Of a stretch of 64,000 bases of DNA, positions 18,414 through 26,341 are shown one piece after another. Each line of letters starts with the position of its first letter. The stretch's first letter is position 1. The position numbers and the translations under genes are program-made. The notes beneath the pieces are model-generated. The model was not told the origin of the DNA. It saw only the letters and a program-made list of their open reading frames with translations, and searched no databases. Source of the stretch: AV69 sp963742315 (lineage in GTDB: Bacteria > Verrucomicrobiota > Verrucomicrobiia > Chthoniobacterales > UBA10450); assembly GCA_963742315.1 (NCBI GenBank), contig CAVULE010000003.1:62001-126000 (forward strand), read 5' to 3'.

Positions 18414-20003
18414 ATGGAGCAAACCCCGCCATTTCCTTCACCGGAAGAACTTAAATCGAAACTCGCCGAGTTCATGAAATCGAATTTTGGCGACCGGGTT
18501 GCATTTACCACGCTCACCCAGCCGGACACGGTCGAGACGGGAACCGATGAGAAAAGCCCACCGGAAGAGGCCAAGGACTTCGACTTTCATTTTTTGCCGC
18601 GCGACATCAAAGCGCATCTCGATCGTTTTGTGATCAAACAGGACGAAGCGAAGAAGGTTCTCTCAATTGCAGTCTGCGATCATTACAACCACGTCAATCA
18701 CGTTCGGCAGCTGGAGAAGGAGCGTGCGGATGGCGCAGTCGAGACGGAATATGCCAAGCAAAATGTCATTCTCGTCGGCCCGACTGGAGTCGGAAAAACG
18801 TATTTGATCAAACACATCGCCGATTTGATCAAGGTGCCGTTCGTGAAGGCGGACGCGACCAAGTTTAGCGAGACCGGTTACGTCGGCGGCGACGTGGAAG
18901 ATTTGGTGCGCGAGCTGGTGCATAAAGCCGATGGCGACGTTAATCGGGCACAGTTCGGAATCATTTATATCGACGAAATCGACAAGATCGCGTCCGCCGG
19001 CGGCATGATCGGGCGCGATGTCAGCGGTCGTGGCGTGCAAACGACGTTGCTCAAGTTAATGGAAGAGACCGAGGTGCCGTTGCGCAGCGCGATGGATTTG
19101 CAGGGGCAAATCCAAGCGGCACTGGAATTTCAACGGCGCGGTAAATCGAGCCGGCAAACCATCAACACCCGCCATATCCTATTTGTCGTTAGCGGGGCAT
19201 TCGAGCGCCTGAAAGAACAGGTTTCGCGCCGCGTCAAAGGACAGATCGGATTCAGCGCCGAACCGATTCGAGTGATGGACAACGAACTCTTCCAATTCGT
19301 TGGTACTCAGGATTTCATCGAATTCGGATTCGAGCCGGAATTCATCGGGCGTCTTCCGGTGCGTGTTGTTTGCGAAGAACTAAGCGCGGATGATCTCTTC
19401 AGTATCATGAAGTATTCGGAAGGTAGTTTGCTCCGGCAATACGAGCGCGCCTTTCGTGCTTACGGTATCGCCATCAGTTTCGAAGATGAAGCGCTGCGAT
19501 TAATGGCGCAGGCTGGAGCGAGGGAGAAAACTGGCGCGCGCGGCTTGTTGACGGTATGGGAAAAACTCTTTCGCGATTTCAAATTTTATCTCGCCGGCTC
19601 CGGTATCAGCCAACTGCGGGTGACGGCCGAATTAGTGCACGAACCGAAACGCGTTTTGGATCGCCTGTTGGCCGAAGGTCACAAACATGAAGTGGTCGCG
19701 CTCGATCAGCAGATCGATGTCTTCACCGAATCATTCCGCCGGCAGCATGATCTTGAGATCGCGTTTGAGGACGCGGCGCGACGCCGGCTGGTCGAACGGG
19801 CGCAAACTGAAAAAATGTCGATGGCGGATTTGACGGCGCACCTGTTTCGCGATTTTCATTTTGGAATGAATCTGGTGCGCAAAAATTCCGGCCAGAACAA
19901 GTTTACCCTGCCACTTTCGGCGGTGGACGCGCCGGACAAATTTCTGAGCGATTTGGTGGTGCAATCCTATTATCCGGCAGGCCGAACCAACGAAGCTGGA
20001 TGA
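18414..20003 (+). CDS. ClpX-like AAA+ ATPase lacking the zinc domain, with a duplicated C-terminal small domain
   Basis: A 529-residue AAA+ protein with Walker A GPTGVGKTYLIK (~121-132), the pore-loop region ETGYVGGDVEDLVREL, Walker B IIYIDEIDK (~183-191), and sensor-2 GARGL (~375). The sequence GQIGFSAE keeps the IGF tripeptide by which ClpX docks on ClpP. The ClpX N-terminal zinc domain is missing, replaced by ~60 other residues. After the normal small domain (~357-411, FEDEALRLMAQAG...LFRDFKFYL) a second, degenerate copy follows (~452-508, FEDAARRRLVERA...LFRDFHFGM) without the sensor-2 Arg. It overlaps the next gene by 4 bp. Substrates are unknown. Confidence 0.85.
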   Translation: MEQTPPFPSPEELKSKLAEFMKSNFGDRVAFTTLTQPDTVETGTDEKSPPEEAKDFDFHFLPRDIKAHLDRFVIKQDEAKKVLSIAVCDHYNHVNHVRQLEKERADGAVETEYAKQNVILVGPTGVGKTYLIKHIADLIKVPFVKADATKFSETGYVGGDVEDLVRELVHKADGDVNRAQFGIIYIDEIDKIASAGGMIGRDVSGRGVQTTLLKLMEETEVPLRSAMDLQGQIQAALEFQRRGKSSRQTINTRHILFVVSGAFERLKEQVSRRVKGQIGFSAEPIRVMDNELFQFVGTQDFIEFGFEPEFIGRLPVRVVCEELSADDLFSIMKYSEGSLLRQYERAFRAYGIAISFEDEALRLMAQAGAREKTGARGLLTVWEKLFRDFKFYLAGSGISQLRVTAELVHEPKRVLDRLLAEGHKHEVVALDQQIDVFTESFRRQHDLEIAFEDAARRRLVERAQTEKMSMADLTAHLFRDFHFGMNLVRKNSGQNKFTLPLSAVDAPDKFLSDLVVQSYYPAGRTNEAG

Positions 20004-21241
20004 AACGCTCGCTTCTTTTTGCTTTAATCATCGCGGTCGCGGTTGCGGCAGTGGCCAGTATTTCGCACGCGACCGGATGGTTCGCGGGGATTGAGCTGCC
20101 GCTCAAAAACTGGATGGTGAAATTCAACGGTCCGGCGCGCGATCTCAGCAGCATTTGGCAATACAGCCTGACCCCACTCCTCGGTTTCGCCACGGCATGG
20201 ATTACGATTACGAGCGCCCTCAGGCACCGCATCGCCGTACTCGTTCTCGCGGCAATTCTCGAGCTTCTGACACTTGCCTGGGTTTTGTCGCTCTACCACA
20301 TTTTCTTTGCCCCACTGCCCTGCATCCTGGCTGTGGTTCTCAGTTACGGCGGCGGTTTGGCTTATCTTGCAATCGCGGGACGCAAACGTGCCGGCATTCC
20401 CCTGTCGCTGTTCAATGGCAAACTTTCGCAGGCGCAAATTTCGCGTTTACGCTCCGGCGAAGTGGAATTCGACGGCGGTGCACGCGCTTTCGAAACCAGC
20501 GTGGTCGTGTGCGATTTGGCCAATAAATACGATCTCGCTGATACCGACGAGCCCGGTGTGGCGGCGAAGGCCAGCGAAAAATTCACCGCGCGCGCGGCTG
20601 AACTGTTGCGCGAGGCCGGCGCTTACTTGCATGCCGCCGATGGCGAAGGGGTCGTTGCCGTGTTTGGATTCCCAGGGGCGCTGAACGATCACGCCGAGAA
20701 AGCGGTGCGCGCCGCCTTCGATCTGGCGCGCGCGTTCGCGGAGAACGCAAGCGGCAGCAACGGCCAGGACGCCGCTGCCGGCGCGCATGTGGGCGTCAGC
20801 TCCGGCTCGATGATCACCGCGCCCACAGAGGAAAAGCAGGACATTTTTGTGCTGGGCGAGCCGATTGAGTTAGCCCGACGCTTTTGCGTTGCCAATCGCT
20901 TTTACGGCTCGCGGATACTGATCGGGCCGCGCACCTTTGAGTTGGCCAACAACGCCATTGTTGCGCGCCCGATCGATTTTCTCAGCGGCGTTAATGCGCA
21001 GGAGCGACATGAAATTTACGAGCCACTTGCCTTTACCGCCGACGCGCCGAGCGATTTAGTAGCGCGACGCGATTCGTTTTGGAACGGCGTCGTGCTCTAC
21101 CGCGAACAACGCTGGGCCGAAGCCTATAGCGAATTCCAAAAGGCGCGCGGACCGAACCACGAGGAAGATGCACCGCTCAATCTTTACCTGCGCCGCCTCG
21201 AGCCGCTCGCGCTGCATTTAATGGAATCGTCGGCGCAATAG
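20000..21241 (+). CDS. Membrane protein with a degenerate class III adenylate/guanylate cyclase domain
   Basis: The 413-aa protein has about four hydrophobic segments in residues 1-135, then a cyclase-homology domain (~150-325). Recognisable remnants are TSVVVCDLANKYDLAD (first metal Asp region), LHAADGEGVVAVFGFP (normally GDGVMAVFG), HVGVSSGSMI and DIFVLGEPIELARRF (normally GDxVNxAxRL). Key positions differ from active cyclases, so it may be catalytically weak, or a nucleotide or protein sensor. A short helical tail resembles a TPR repeat. Its ATG overlaps the stop of the ClpX-like gene, tying the two functionally; recR follows after 31 bp. Confidence 0.72.
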   Translation: MKRSLLFALIIAVAVAAVASISHATGWFAGIELPLKNWMVKFNGPARDLSSIWQYSLTPLLGFATAWITITSALRHRIAVLVLAAILELLTLAWVLSLYHIFFAPLPCILAVVLSYGGGLAYLAIAGRKRAGIPLSLFNGKLSQAQISRLRSGEVEFDGGARAFETSVVVCDLANKYDLADTDEPGVAAKASEKFTARAAELLREAGAYLHAADGEGVVAVFGFPGALNDHAEKAVRAAFDLARAFAENASGSNGQDAAAGAHVGVSSGSMITAPTEEKQDIFVLGEPIELARRFCVANRFYGSRILIGPRTFELANNAIVARPIDFLSGVNAQERHEIYEPLAFTADAPSDLVARRDSFWNGVVLYREQRWAEAYSEFQKARGPNHEEDAPLNLYLRRLEPLALHLMESSAQ

Positions 21242-21272
21242 CCGGTCCGAGTCGGACTGGCCGATCCGAGTT

Positions 21273-21878
21273 TTGAAAAGAACCGAGTATCCAGAGGCGC
21301 TTCGTGATTTGATCACGCAATTACGGCAAATGCCGGGCGTCGGGCCGCGCTCGGCCGAGCGCATTGCCCTCTGGATGGTCCAATCACGTCACGAGCAGCC
21401 GGAACAAATCGCGGCCGCGATTTCAAAAACGCGCGCTCAGATTCAGCCGTGTAGACTTTGTGGCTTTTTCGCAACGGACGAGCTTTGCGAAATTTGCCGC
21501 GACGATTCGCGATCGAACGAGTTGCTCTGCGTGGTTGAACAACCGACCGATATTCTTCCACTGGAAAAAACGAGCGCTTTTCGCGGGCGCTATCACGCAC
21601 TTGGCGGCCGGATTGCGCCTCTGGATCACGTCGCGCCGGAGGATTTGCGAATCAAAGAGCTCTTCGATCGAATCGAGCACGAAAAATTCTCGGAAATTAT
21701 TTTCGCGCTCGCGGCTGATGTCGAAGGCGAAGCAACCACGAATTATTTGGTCGAGTTACTGAAAGGAAAATCGGTAAAGTTAACAAGGATTGCACATGGC
21801 TTGCCCGCAGGTGGTGGCCTTGAGTCGGCCGACGAACTCACCCTTTACCAAGCGCTGACTGGACGAACGAAGCTCTAA
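21273..21878 (+). CDS. recR: Recombination mediator RecR
   Basis: RecR acts with RecO and RecF to load RecA on gapped DNA. The 201-aa protein has the N-terminal helix-hairpin-helix LRQMPGVGPRSAERIALWM (~17-35) and a C4 zinc finger CRLCGFFATDELCEIC (~60-75). The Toprim domain (~80-175) has CVVEQPTDILPLE and FALAADVEGEATTNYL. The initiation codon is TTG at 21273 (TTG AAA AGA ACC); no in-frame ATG lies close enough to keep the first helix. Its position after the cyclase-like gene is probably incidental. Confidence 0.94.
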   Translation: MKRTEYPEALRDLITQLRQMPGVGPRSAERIALWMVQSRHEQPEQIAAAISKTRAQIQPCRLCGFFATDELCEICRDDSRSNELLCVVEQPTDILPLEKTSAFRGRYHALGGRIAPLDHVAPEDLRIKELFDRIEHEKFSEIIFALAADVEGEATTNYLVELLKGKSVKLTRIAHGLPAGGGLESADELTLYQALTGRTKL

Positions 21879-21895
21879 ATAAATGCCACCGCGCT

Positions 21896-21965
21896 GTAGT
21901 GGCGGCCGTCTCGGCCGCATGAAGCCAGCGATCGCAGATTTGCGGGCGGCACGCCCGGCCCTACA
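21896..21965. repeat. Palindromic repeat downstream of recR
   Basis: The segment CTGTAGTGGCGGCCGTCTCG, continuing GCCGC, contains the hairpin GCGGCCGTCTCGGCCGC. It is followed by the GC-rich GGGCGGCACGCCCGGCCCTACAG, whose end is complementary to the CTGTAG at the start. Similar CCGTCTC palindromes occur at 48154. The element may terminate recR transcription; no U-run follows. Confidence 0.5.
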
Positions 21966-22056
21966 GAATAAATCCAATATGACGGGGAAGGCTGTAGCAA
22001 CCGTGTCGGCCGCAATTTAACTTTTGTAACCATTTTAACGTTGTAACTTTTATTCG

Positions 22057-22944
22057 ATGTCCTGCGCGAAAATCGATCCTTCGCTCCACCAGGCCCAAAA
22101 GCCGCCCTGGATCAAAGTGCGGCTGCCGTCGAATCCCGTTTTCTTTTCCACGAAAGCGCTGATTTCCGATTTGCGGTTGCACACGGTTTGCGAAAGTGCG
22201 CAGTGCCCGAATCGCTGGGAATGCTGGAGCCAGGGCACCGCGACCATGATGATCGCGGGTGATCGCTGCACACGCGCCTGCGGATTTTGCGCGGTCACAA
22301 CGGCGAAACCGTTTGCTCTGGAAGAAGACGAACCCCAACGCGTCGCCGAAGCCGTGCGCCGGATGAAATTGAAACACGTCGTCATCACCGCGGTCGCGCG
22401 GGACGATTTGAAGGACGGCGGCGCGAATCACTTCGCTCGGACCATCGGCGCCATTCGCGAAATGGACCCCAAAATTGTGATCGAAGTGCTGGTGCCCGAT
22501 TTTCATGCCCGGGATTGGTGCATTCAGATCGTGCTCGACGCCGCGCCCGACATTTACAATCACAACATGGAGACGGTCGAGCGTCTGACGCCGATGGTGC
22601 GTTCGCGTGCGAAATACCGGACTTCGCTGCGCGTTTTGAAGCGCGCGAAAGAGCTTTCGCCAGAAGTGGTGACGAAGAGCGGCGTCATGCTTGGGCTGGG
22701 TGAGACCGAATCGGAGTTATTTCAAACGATGGATGATTTGCACGAAGTGGGGGTGCAGGTTCTCACCATGGGCCAATATCTTCGCCCGACTCCGCAACAT
22801 CTGCCGGTGATTGAATATATCGCGCCGGCTCAATTCGAATTCTTCGGCGAGATTGCACGCAAAAAAGGATTCGAACATGTCGCCTCAGGTCCGCTCGTGC
22901 GCAGCTCCTATCATGCGGCCGATTTTCATCCCGTCGTTCGTTAG
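22057..22944 (+). CDS. lipA: Lipoyl synthase
   Basis: LipA is a radical SAM enzyme that inserts two sulfurs into protein-bound octanoyl groups to form lipoyl cofactor. The 295-aa protein shows both cluster motifs: CESAQCPNRWEC (auxiliary [4Fe-4S], ~46-57) and CTRACGFC (radical SAM cluster, ~72-79). It also has NHNMETV, KSGVMLGLGE and the C-terminal SGPLVRSSYHA. The length is normal for the family. It is preceded by a palindromic repeat rather than by lipB. The stop is immediately followed by a glycosyltransferase gene with at most 2 bp separation. Confidence 0.96.
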   Translation: MSCAKIDPSLHQAQKPPWIKVRLPSNPVFFSTKALISDLRLHTVCESAQCPNRWECWSQGTATMMIAGDRCTRACGFCAVTTAKPFALEEDEPQRVAEAVRRMKLKHVVITAVARDDLKDGGANHFARTIGAIREMDPKIVIEVLVPDFHARDWCIQIVLDAAPDIYNHNMETVERLTPMVRSRAKYRTSLRVLKRAKELSPEVVTKSGVMLGLGETESELFQTMDDLHEVGVQVLTMGQYLRPTPQHLPVIEYIAPAQFEFFGEIARKKGFEHVASGPLVRSSYHAADFHPVVR

Positions 22945-22946
22945 TG

Positions 22947-23627
22947 ATGGAACGCGATCGTTCGCGAATCGCGGCGGTGATTCCCGCCTATCAAGAGGAA
23001 AAACACGTCGGTGAAGTAGCGCAGCGGACGCGGGTGCAGTTGGAAAATGTTCTCGTGGTTGATGACGGATCAACTGACGCGACGGCGGAGCGGGCGCGAT
23101 CCAGCGGAGTCGATGTCGTTATTCATCCGCAAAACCGCGGCAAAGGTGAATCGATCAAGACCGGGCTGCGCTATTGGCTCGAGCGCGGCAGCGAATACGT
23201 CGTGCTCCTCGACGCCGACGGGCAGCATTTGCCGGAAGAAATTTCGCGTTTTGTAGACAGCGCCGCGTCGGAGTCAAACGCGAAGATTTTCATTGGCTCG
23301 CGCATGAACGACACCAACGCGATGCCGCTGGTGCGGCGGATTGTGAACCGGTACATGAGCGGCGAAATCAGTCGCGTCTGCGGGCAGCAGATTCCGGATA
23401 CGCAATGTGGGTTTCGCATGCTGCATCGCGATATCATTCCGGAAGTTCTGAGCGGCGCCAGCCGGTTCGAGTACGAGACCGAAATGCTCATCATCGCGAG
23501 CAGGAAAGGCCATCGCGTCGCATCGGTTCCGATCACGACCGTCTATTCCGACGAAGTCAGCAGCATCAATCCGGTGCGGGATACCATGCGTTTCTTCAAA
23601 TTGATGCGGCGCTATCGGAATCTGTAG
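22947..23627 (+). CDS. GT2 family glycosyltransferase, dolichyl-phosphate-mannose-synthase-like
   Basis: This 226-aa soluble GT-A protein opens IAAVIPAYQEEKHVGEVAQR and carries NVLVVDDGSTDATAERARS (~31-49) and LLDADGQHLPEEI (~85-97), the DxD-type metal site. The C-terminal part, DTQCGFRMLHRD...FEYETEMLI, is typical of polyprenyl-phosphate glycosyl transferases without membrane spans. The start may be the ATG at 22947 or a GTG at 22944 that overlaps the lipA stop. The acceptor is unknown; it could supply lipid-linked sugar to GT-C enzymes such as the one at 12807. Confidence 0.85.
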   Translation: MERDRSRIAAVIPAYQEEKHVGEVAQRTRVQLENVLVVDDGSTDATAERARSSGVDVVIHPQNRGKGESIKTGLRYWLERGSEYVVLLDADGQHLPEEISRFVDSAASESNAKIFIGSRMNDTNAMPLVRRIVNRYMSGEISRVCGQQIPDTQCGFRMLHRDIIPEVLSGASRFEYETEMLIIASRKGHRVASVPITTVYSDEVSSINPVRDTMRFFKLMRRYRNL

Positions 23628-23802
23628 TGGCGGGTAGCGCACGCGTCTCGGCGTGCTGGCGATGGCGTCTCGCCATCGCATCCGTCATCCCGAGCCGCGC
23701 AGACGGCGAGGGACCTCACCACTGCAGAATGAATACGCAAAAGGCGCTTGTGTGACCCATAACCATTGGCGAGATCCCTCGCTTGCGCTCGGGATGACGG
23801 AA
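23628..23802. repeat. Cluster of palindromic intergenic repeats
   Basis: The 218-bp gap is made largely of short palindromes: GCACGCGTCTCGGCGTGC, GCGATGGCGTCTCGCCATCGC, and a head-to-head pair of the TCATCCCGAG family (CGTCATCCCGAGCCGCGC at 23683 and GAGATCCCTCGCTTGCGCTC at 23770). It lies between two genes that converge on it and may serve as a bidirectional terminator. Confidence 0.55.
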
Positions 23803-23845
23803 GGCAGAACGCGAAAGGGGGTTTTTGCAACACCCGCACCCGAGA

Positions 23846-24454
23846 TTAAATCAAACCGCGGCGCTTGAAGTCGCCGATGTTTTCGCCAGCGGAGCGCTCG
23901 ATCATCTCGATGGTGAACTTGAGCAGGCAAACTTCCCAGGCCTCATCCACTCCCTGGATGATCGCGCCATTCGGATCACTGGCGCTCTCCACTACCCGCC
24001 GAGTGCGATCGATGACCGATTGTAACGAGGCGCTCACGGTTTCTTCCGTCACGCCAGATTTGCGAAATTGAAACCCGTAACGCAACACCGCGATCTGCTG
24101 CGCGTGCTCGCGCAGCCGTTCCACGTACTGCTGCGCTTTTTCACCAAACCCTTCGAGCATCATTCGGCAAAAGTACTCCGGGCTGAGAATCTTCGGACGC
24201 TCAGCTTCGATGCGGCCGGTGCGAATGCGGACCTGATCGACCCGGTCCATCAGCTCGGAAATGAGATGAAATTCAAAGCTGGTGTTGCCAAATGTCGCGA
24301 TCTGCCGTTCCGGCGCGAGAATAACCTGCGTATTCTCAATGGCGTATTCGATATCGTCCTGTTTCAAATTATGCGGGAAACAATACGATGAAGGAGGCGC
24401 GATTTCCAGAAGTGGGTAATTCGCAGCGAATTCTCGAAATCGCCTTTCACGCAA
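23846..24454 (-). CDS. Unrecognised 202-aa cytoplasmic protein
   Basis: The product is soluble and mostly helical, with no signal peptide or membrane segment. Noticeable stretches are the basic N-terminus MRERRFREFAANYPLL, the central FEFHLISELMDRVDQVRIRTGRIEAE, and a coiled-coil-prone AQQYVERLREHAQQIAVLRYG. Codon use matches the neighbours, so it is probably a real gene. The likely initiation codon is TTG at 24454. I recognise no family. It is followed, 64 bp upstream on the same strand, by the degenerate msrB-like gene, so the two may share a transcript. Confidence 0.6.
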   Translation of the reverse strand: MRERRFREFAANYPLLEIAPPSSYCFPHNLKQDDIEYAIENTQVILAPERQIATFGNTSFEFHLISELMDRVDQVRIRTGRIEAERPKILSPEYFCRMMLEGFGEKAQQYVERLREHAQQIAVLRYGFQFRKSGVTEETVSASLQSVIDRTRRVVESASDPNGAIIQGVDEAWEVCLLKFTIEMIERSAGENIGDFKRRGLI

Positions 24455-24517
24455 GTTAACATTTCAATGTCGCATATGCGACACTCCAACGTTAACTCCG
24501 CTTGATTTAACTCCGCG

Positions 24518-25108
24518 CTATTTTTTCTCTACTAGCGGCAGGAACGCTTCGTAGCCTTCATCTTTCATTCGTTCTATCGGAATGAAATGGAAAGCGGCCG
24601 AGTTGACGGCGTAGCGTTGTCCTGTCGGCGAAGTTGGGTCGGCAAAGAGATGGCCAAGGTGGGCATCGCTGCGTTTAGCACGGACCTCGGTGCGCTGCAT
24701 GTCCCGCGAGGTGTCCGCTTTTTCGACCACGAGATCTTTCGAGATTGGTTTGGTAAACGTGGGCCGGCCGGTGCCGCCATCGAATTTGTCGAGCGAAGTA
24801 AAGAGTGGCTCGCCGGTGATGACATCGACGTAAATGCCGACACGCTCGTTGTCCCAGAACTCATTCTGAAAGGCGGTCTCGGTGCCGTTCTCGCGCACGA
24901 CAAAATACTGGTCCGGCTTCAATCGCCGTTTCAAAGTCGCATCGTTCGGCACCGGCCGGTTCGGATCGAAACCGGTGGCCTCCTTTTTTTCCTGGTGCGA
25001 GAGGATAAAAAAGTAAACGGCCCCGGCGGCGAGCACCGTCACCACGCCGAGGCCGACGTACGTGCTTAGGGTCGATCTTTCCTCGCTGGTGATTCGGCCG
25101 CCGACCAT
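24518..25108 (-). CDS. MsrB-like membrane-anchored protein without the catalytic cysteine
   Basis: A 196-aa protein with one N-terminal membrane span (~17-36) and an MsrB-fold domain closely resembling the intact MsrB at 5340: LKPDQYFVVRENGTETAFQN, GIYVDVITGEPLFTSLDKF and SDAHLGHLF. The active-site motif reads RYAVNSAAFHF, with Ala (codon GCC on the coding strand) where the reducing Cys stands in RYCVNSAAL. The substrate-pocket GWPSF is GRPTF. The whole protein contains no Cys in the domain. The reading frame is intact over its full length, so it is not simple decay; it may bind rather than reduce oxidised Met, or be in early loss of function. Confidence 0.85.
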   Translation of the reverse strand: MVGGRITSEERSTLSTYVGLGVVTVLAAGAVYFFILSHQEKKEATGFDPNRPVPNDATLKRRLKPDQYFVVRENGTETAFQNEFWDNERVGIYVDVITGEPLFTSLDKFDGGTGRPTFTKPISKDLVVEKADTSRDMQRTEVRAKRSDAHLGHLFADPTSPTGQRYAVNSAAFHFIPIERMKDEGYEAFLPLVEKK

Positions 25109-25295
25109 GACTATGAAATTGAATCAAAAATCCGCCACCGTCGTCACTTCTTTTTTCTCAAACAAAATTTTCGACAAAAGACGCGTTCTCCGGGGATCCG
25201 CTGGAATTCTTCTTCGGTGAAGGCAGCCGTGGCTGGGTTTGAAGATTTGCGGGCAACACGCCTGCCTCAACAGATTCACGTTCGACAGGCTCATT

Positions 25296-26249
25296 TCAGA
25301 TCCCGGGCTCGATTAGCGGGGAATCTGGTGGTGCTTCGGCGGCCACCCGTTTGCTCGTACGCCAGCGCAAAACCGCTTCGGCTGAAACAAGGACAAGCGC
25401 GAACCAAATGAGAAGAAAGGTAATGAAATGCTGGCGGGTGAATGTCTCGTGATAAACAAAAAGCCCAAGAATGAAACTAATGCTGGGCGAGAGATACTGA
25501 AGAAAGCCAATCGTAACTAATCGCAAATGACGGGCGGCGTAACCGAACCAGATCAGCGGGACTGCGGTTACGATCCCACTTGTCGTTAGGATTACGGAAA
25601 GGGAGATGTGCGACGGGCCAAAGGTCAGCGCGCCGCGATTGGCGAGGAGAACGAGATAAACCAGGGCCAGCGGCAGGAGAAAGAGCGTTTCCAAAAACAG
25701 CCCGGGAATGGCAGCGGTGCCGGACTGCTTCCGCAGCAATCCGTAGAGGCCGAAACTGCTGCAAAGCCCTAGCGCGATCCACGGGAGATGGCCGTAACCA
25801 AAGGCAAGAATAGAGACAGCGACCAAAGCAATGAGAATGGAAGCGGTCTGCCAGGCGCTGAGTCGCTCGCGCAAAATAAAGGCGCCAAGCAGGACGTTCA
25901 CGATTGGGGTCATGAAATAGCCGAGGCTGGTTTCGAGGACGTGACCGATGTTGACCGCCCAAATGAAGAGCAGCCAATTCAGGCCAACCATGATACCGCT
26001 GCCCAAACAAAAAAGTGCGCTCCGTCGCCTGCGAAGGCTGCCGATGACTTCACGCCAGCGCTCTTGCCAGCTGAGCAGAAGGCCGAGAAACACAATGGTC
26101 CAGACGAAACGATGCGCGAGAATTTCCAAGGCTGGGACCCTCGAAAGCAATTTCCAATAAATTGGCACCAATCCCCACGTTGCGAAGGATGCAACTGCAG
26201 CGATGAAGGCAGACGTGTGTTGCGGATCGCCGCCACCGGACCTGGCCAT
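25296..26249 (-). CDS. rarD: RarD-type EamA/DMT superfamily permease
   Basis: A 317-aa membrane protein with ten hydrophobic segments in two repeats. The opening FATWGLVPIYWKLLSRVPALEILAHR is characteristic of RarD (chloramphenicol-sensitivity protein family). Further conserved features are NWLLFIWAVNIGHVLETSLGYFM and the second-repeat LIWFGYAARHLRLVTIGFLQYLSP. Physiological substrates of RarD are unsettled. The ATG at 26249 is divergent from the TPR gene with 92 bp between them. Confidence 0.9.
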   Translation of the reverse strand: MARSGGGDPQHTSAFIAAVASFATWGLVPIYWKLLSRVPALEILAHRFVWTIVFLGLLLSWQERWREVIGSLRRRRSALFCLGSGIMVGLNWLLFIWAVNIGHVLETSLGYFMTPIVNVLLGAFILRERLSAWQTASILIALVAVSILAFGYGHLPWIALGLCSSFGLYGLLRKQSGTAAIPGLFLETLFLLPLALVYLVLLANRGALTFGPSHISLSVILTTSGIVTAVPLIWFGYAARHLRLVTIGFLQYLSPSISFILGLFVYHETFTRQHFITFLLIWFALVLVSAEAVLRWRTSKRVAAEAPPDSPLIEPGI

Positions 26250-26341
26250 CTCGCTCGTATTTCATCGATCCCATTAGTTCGCAACCCTTCACTTGCTGAG
26301 GATGCGATAGTTTGTAATGACGGAATGCTGGAGCTGATCGC

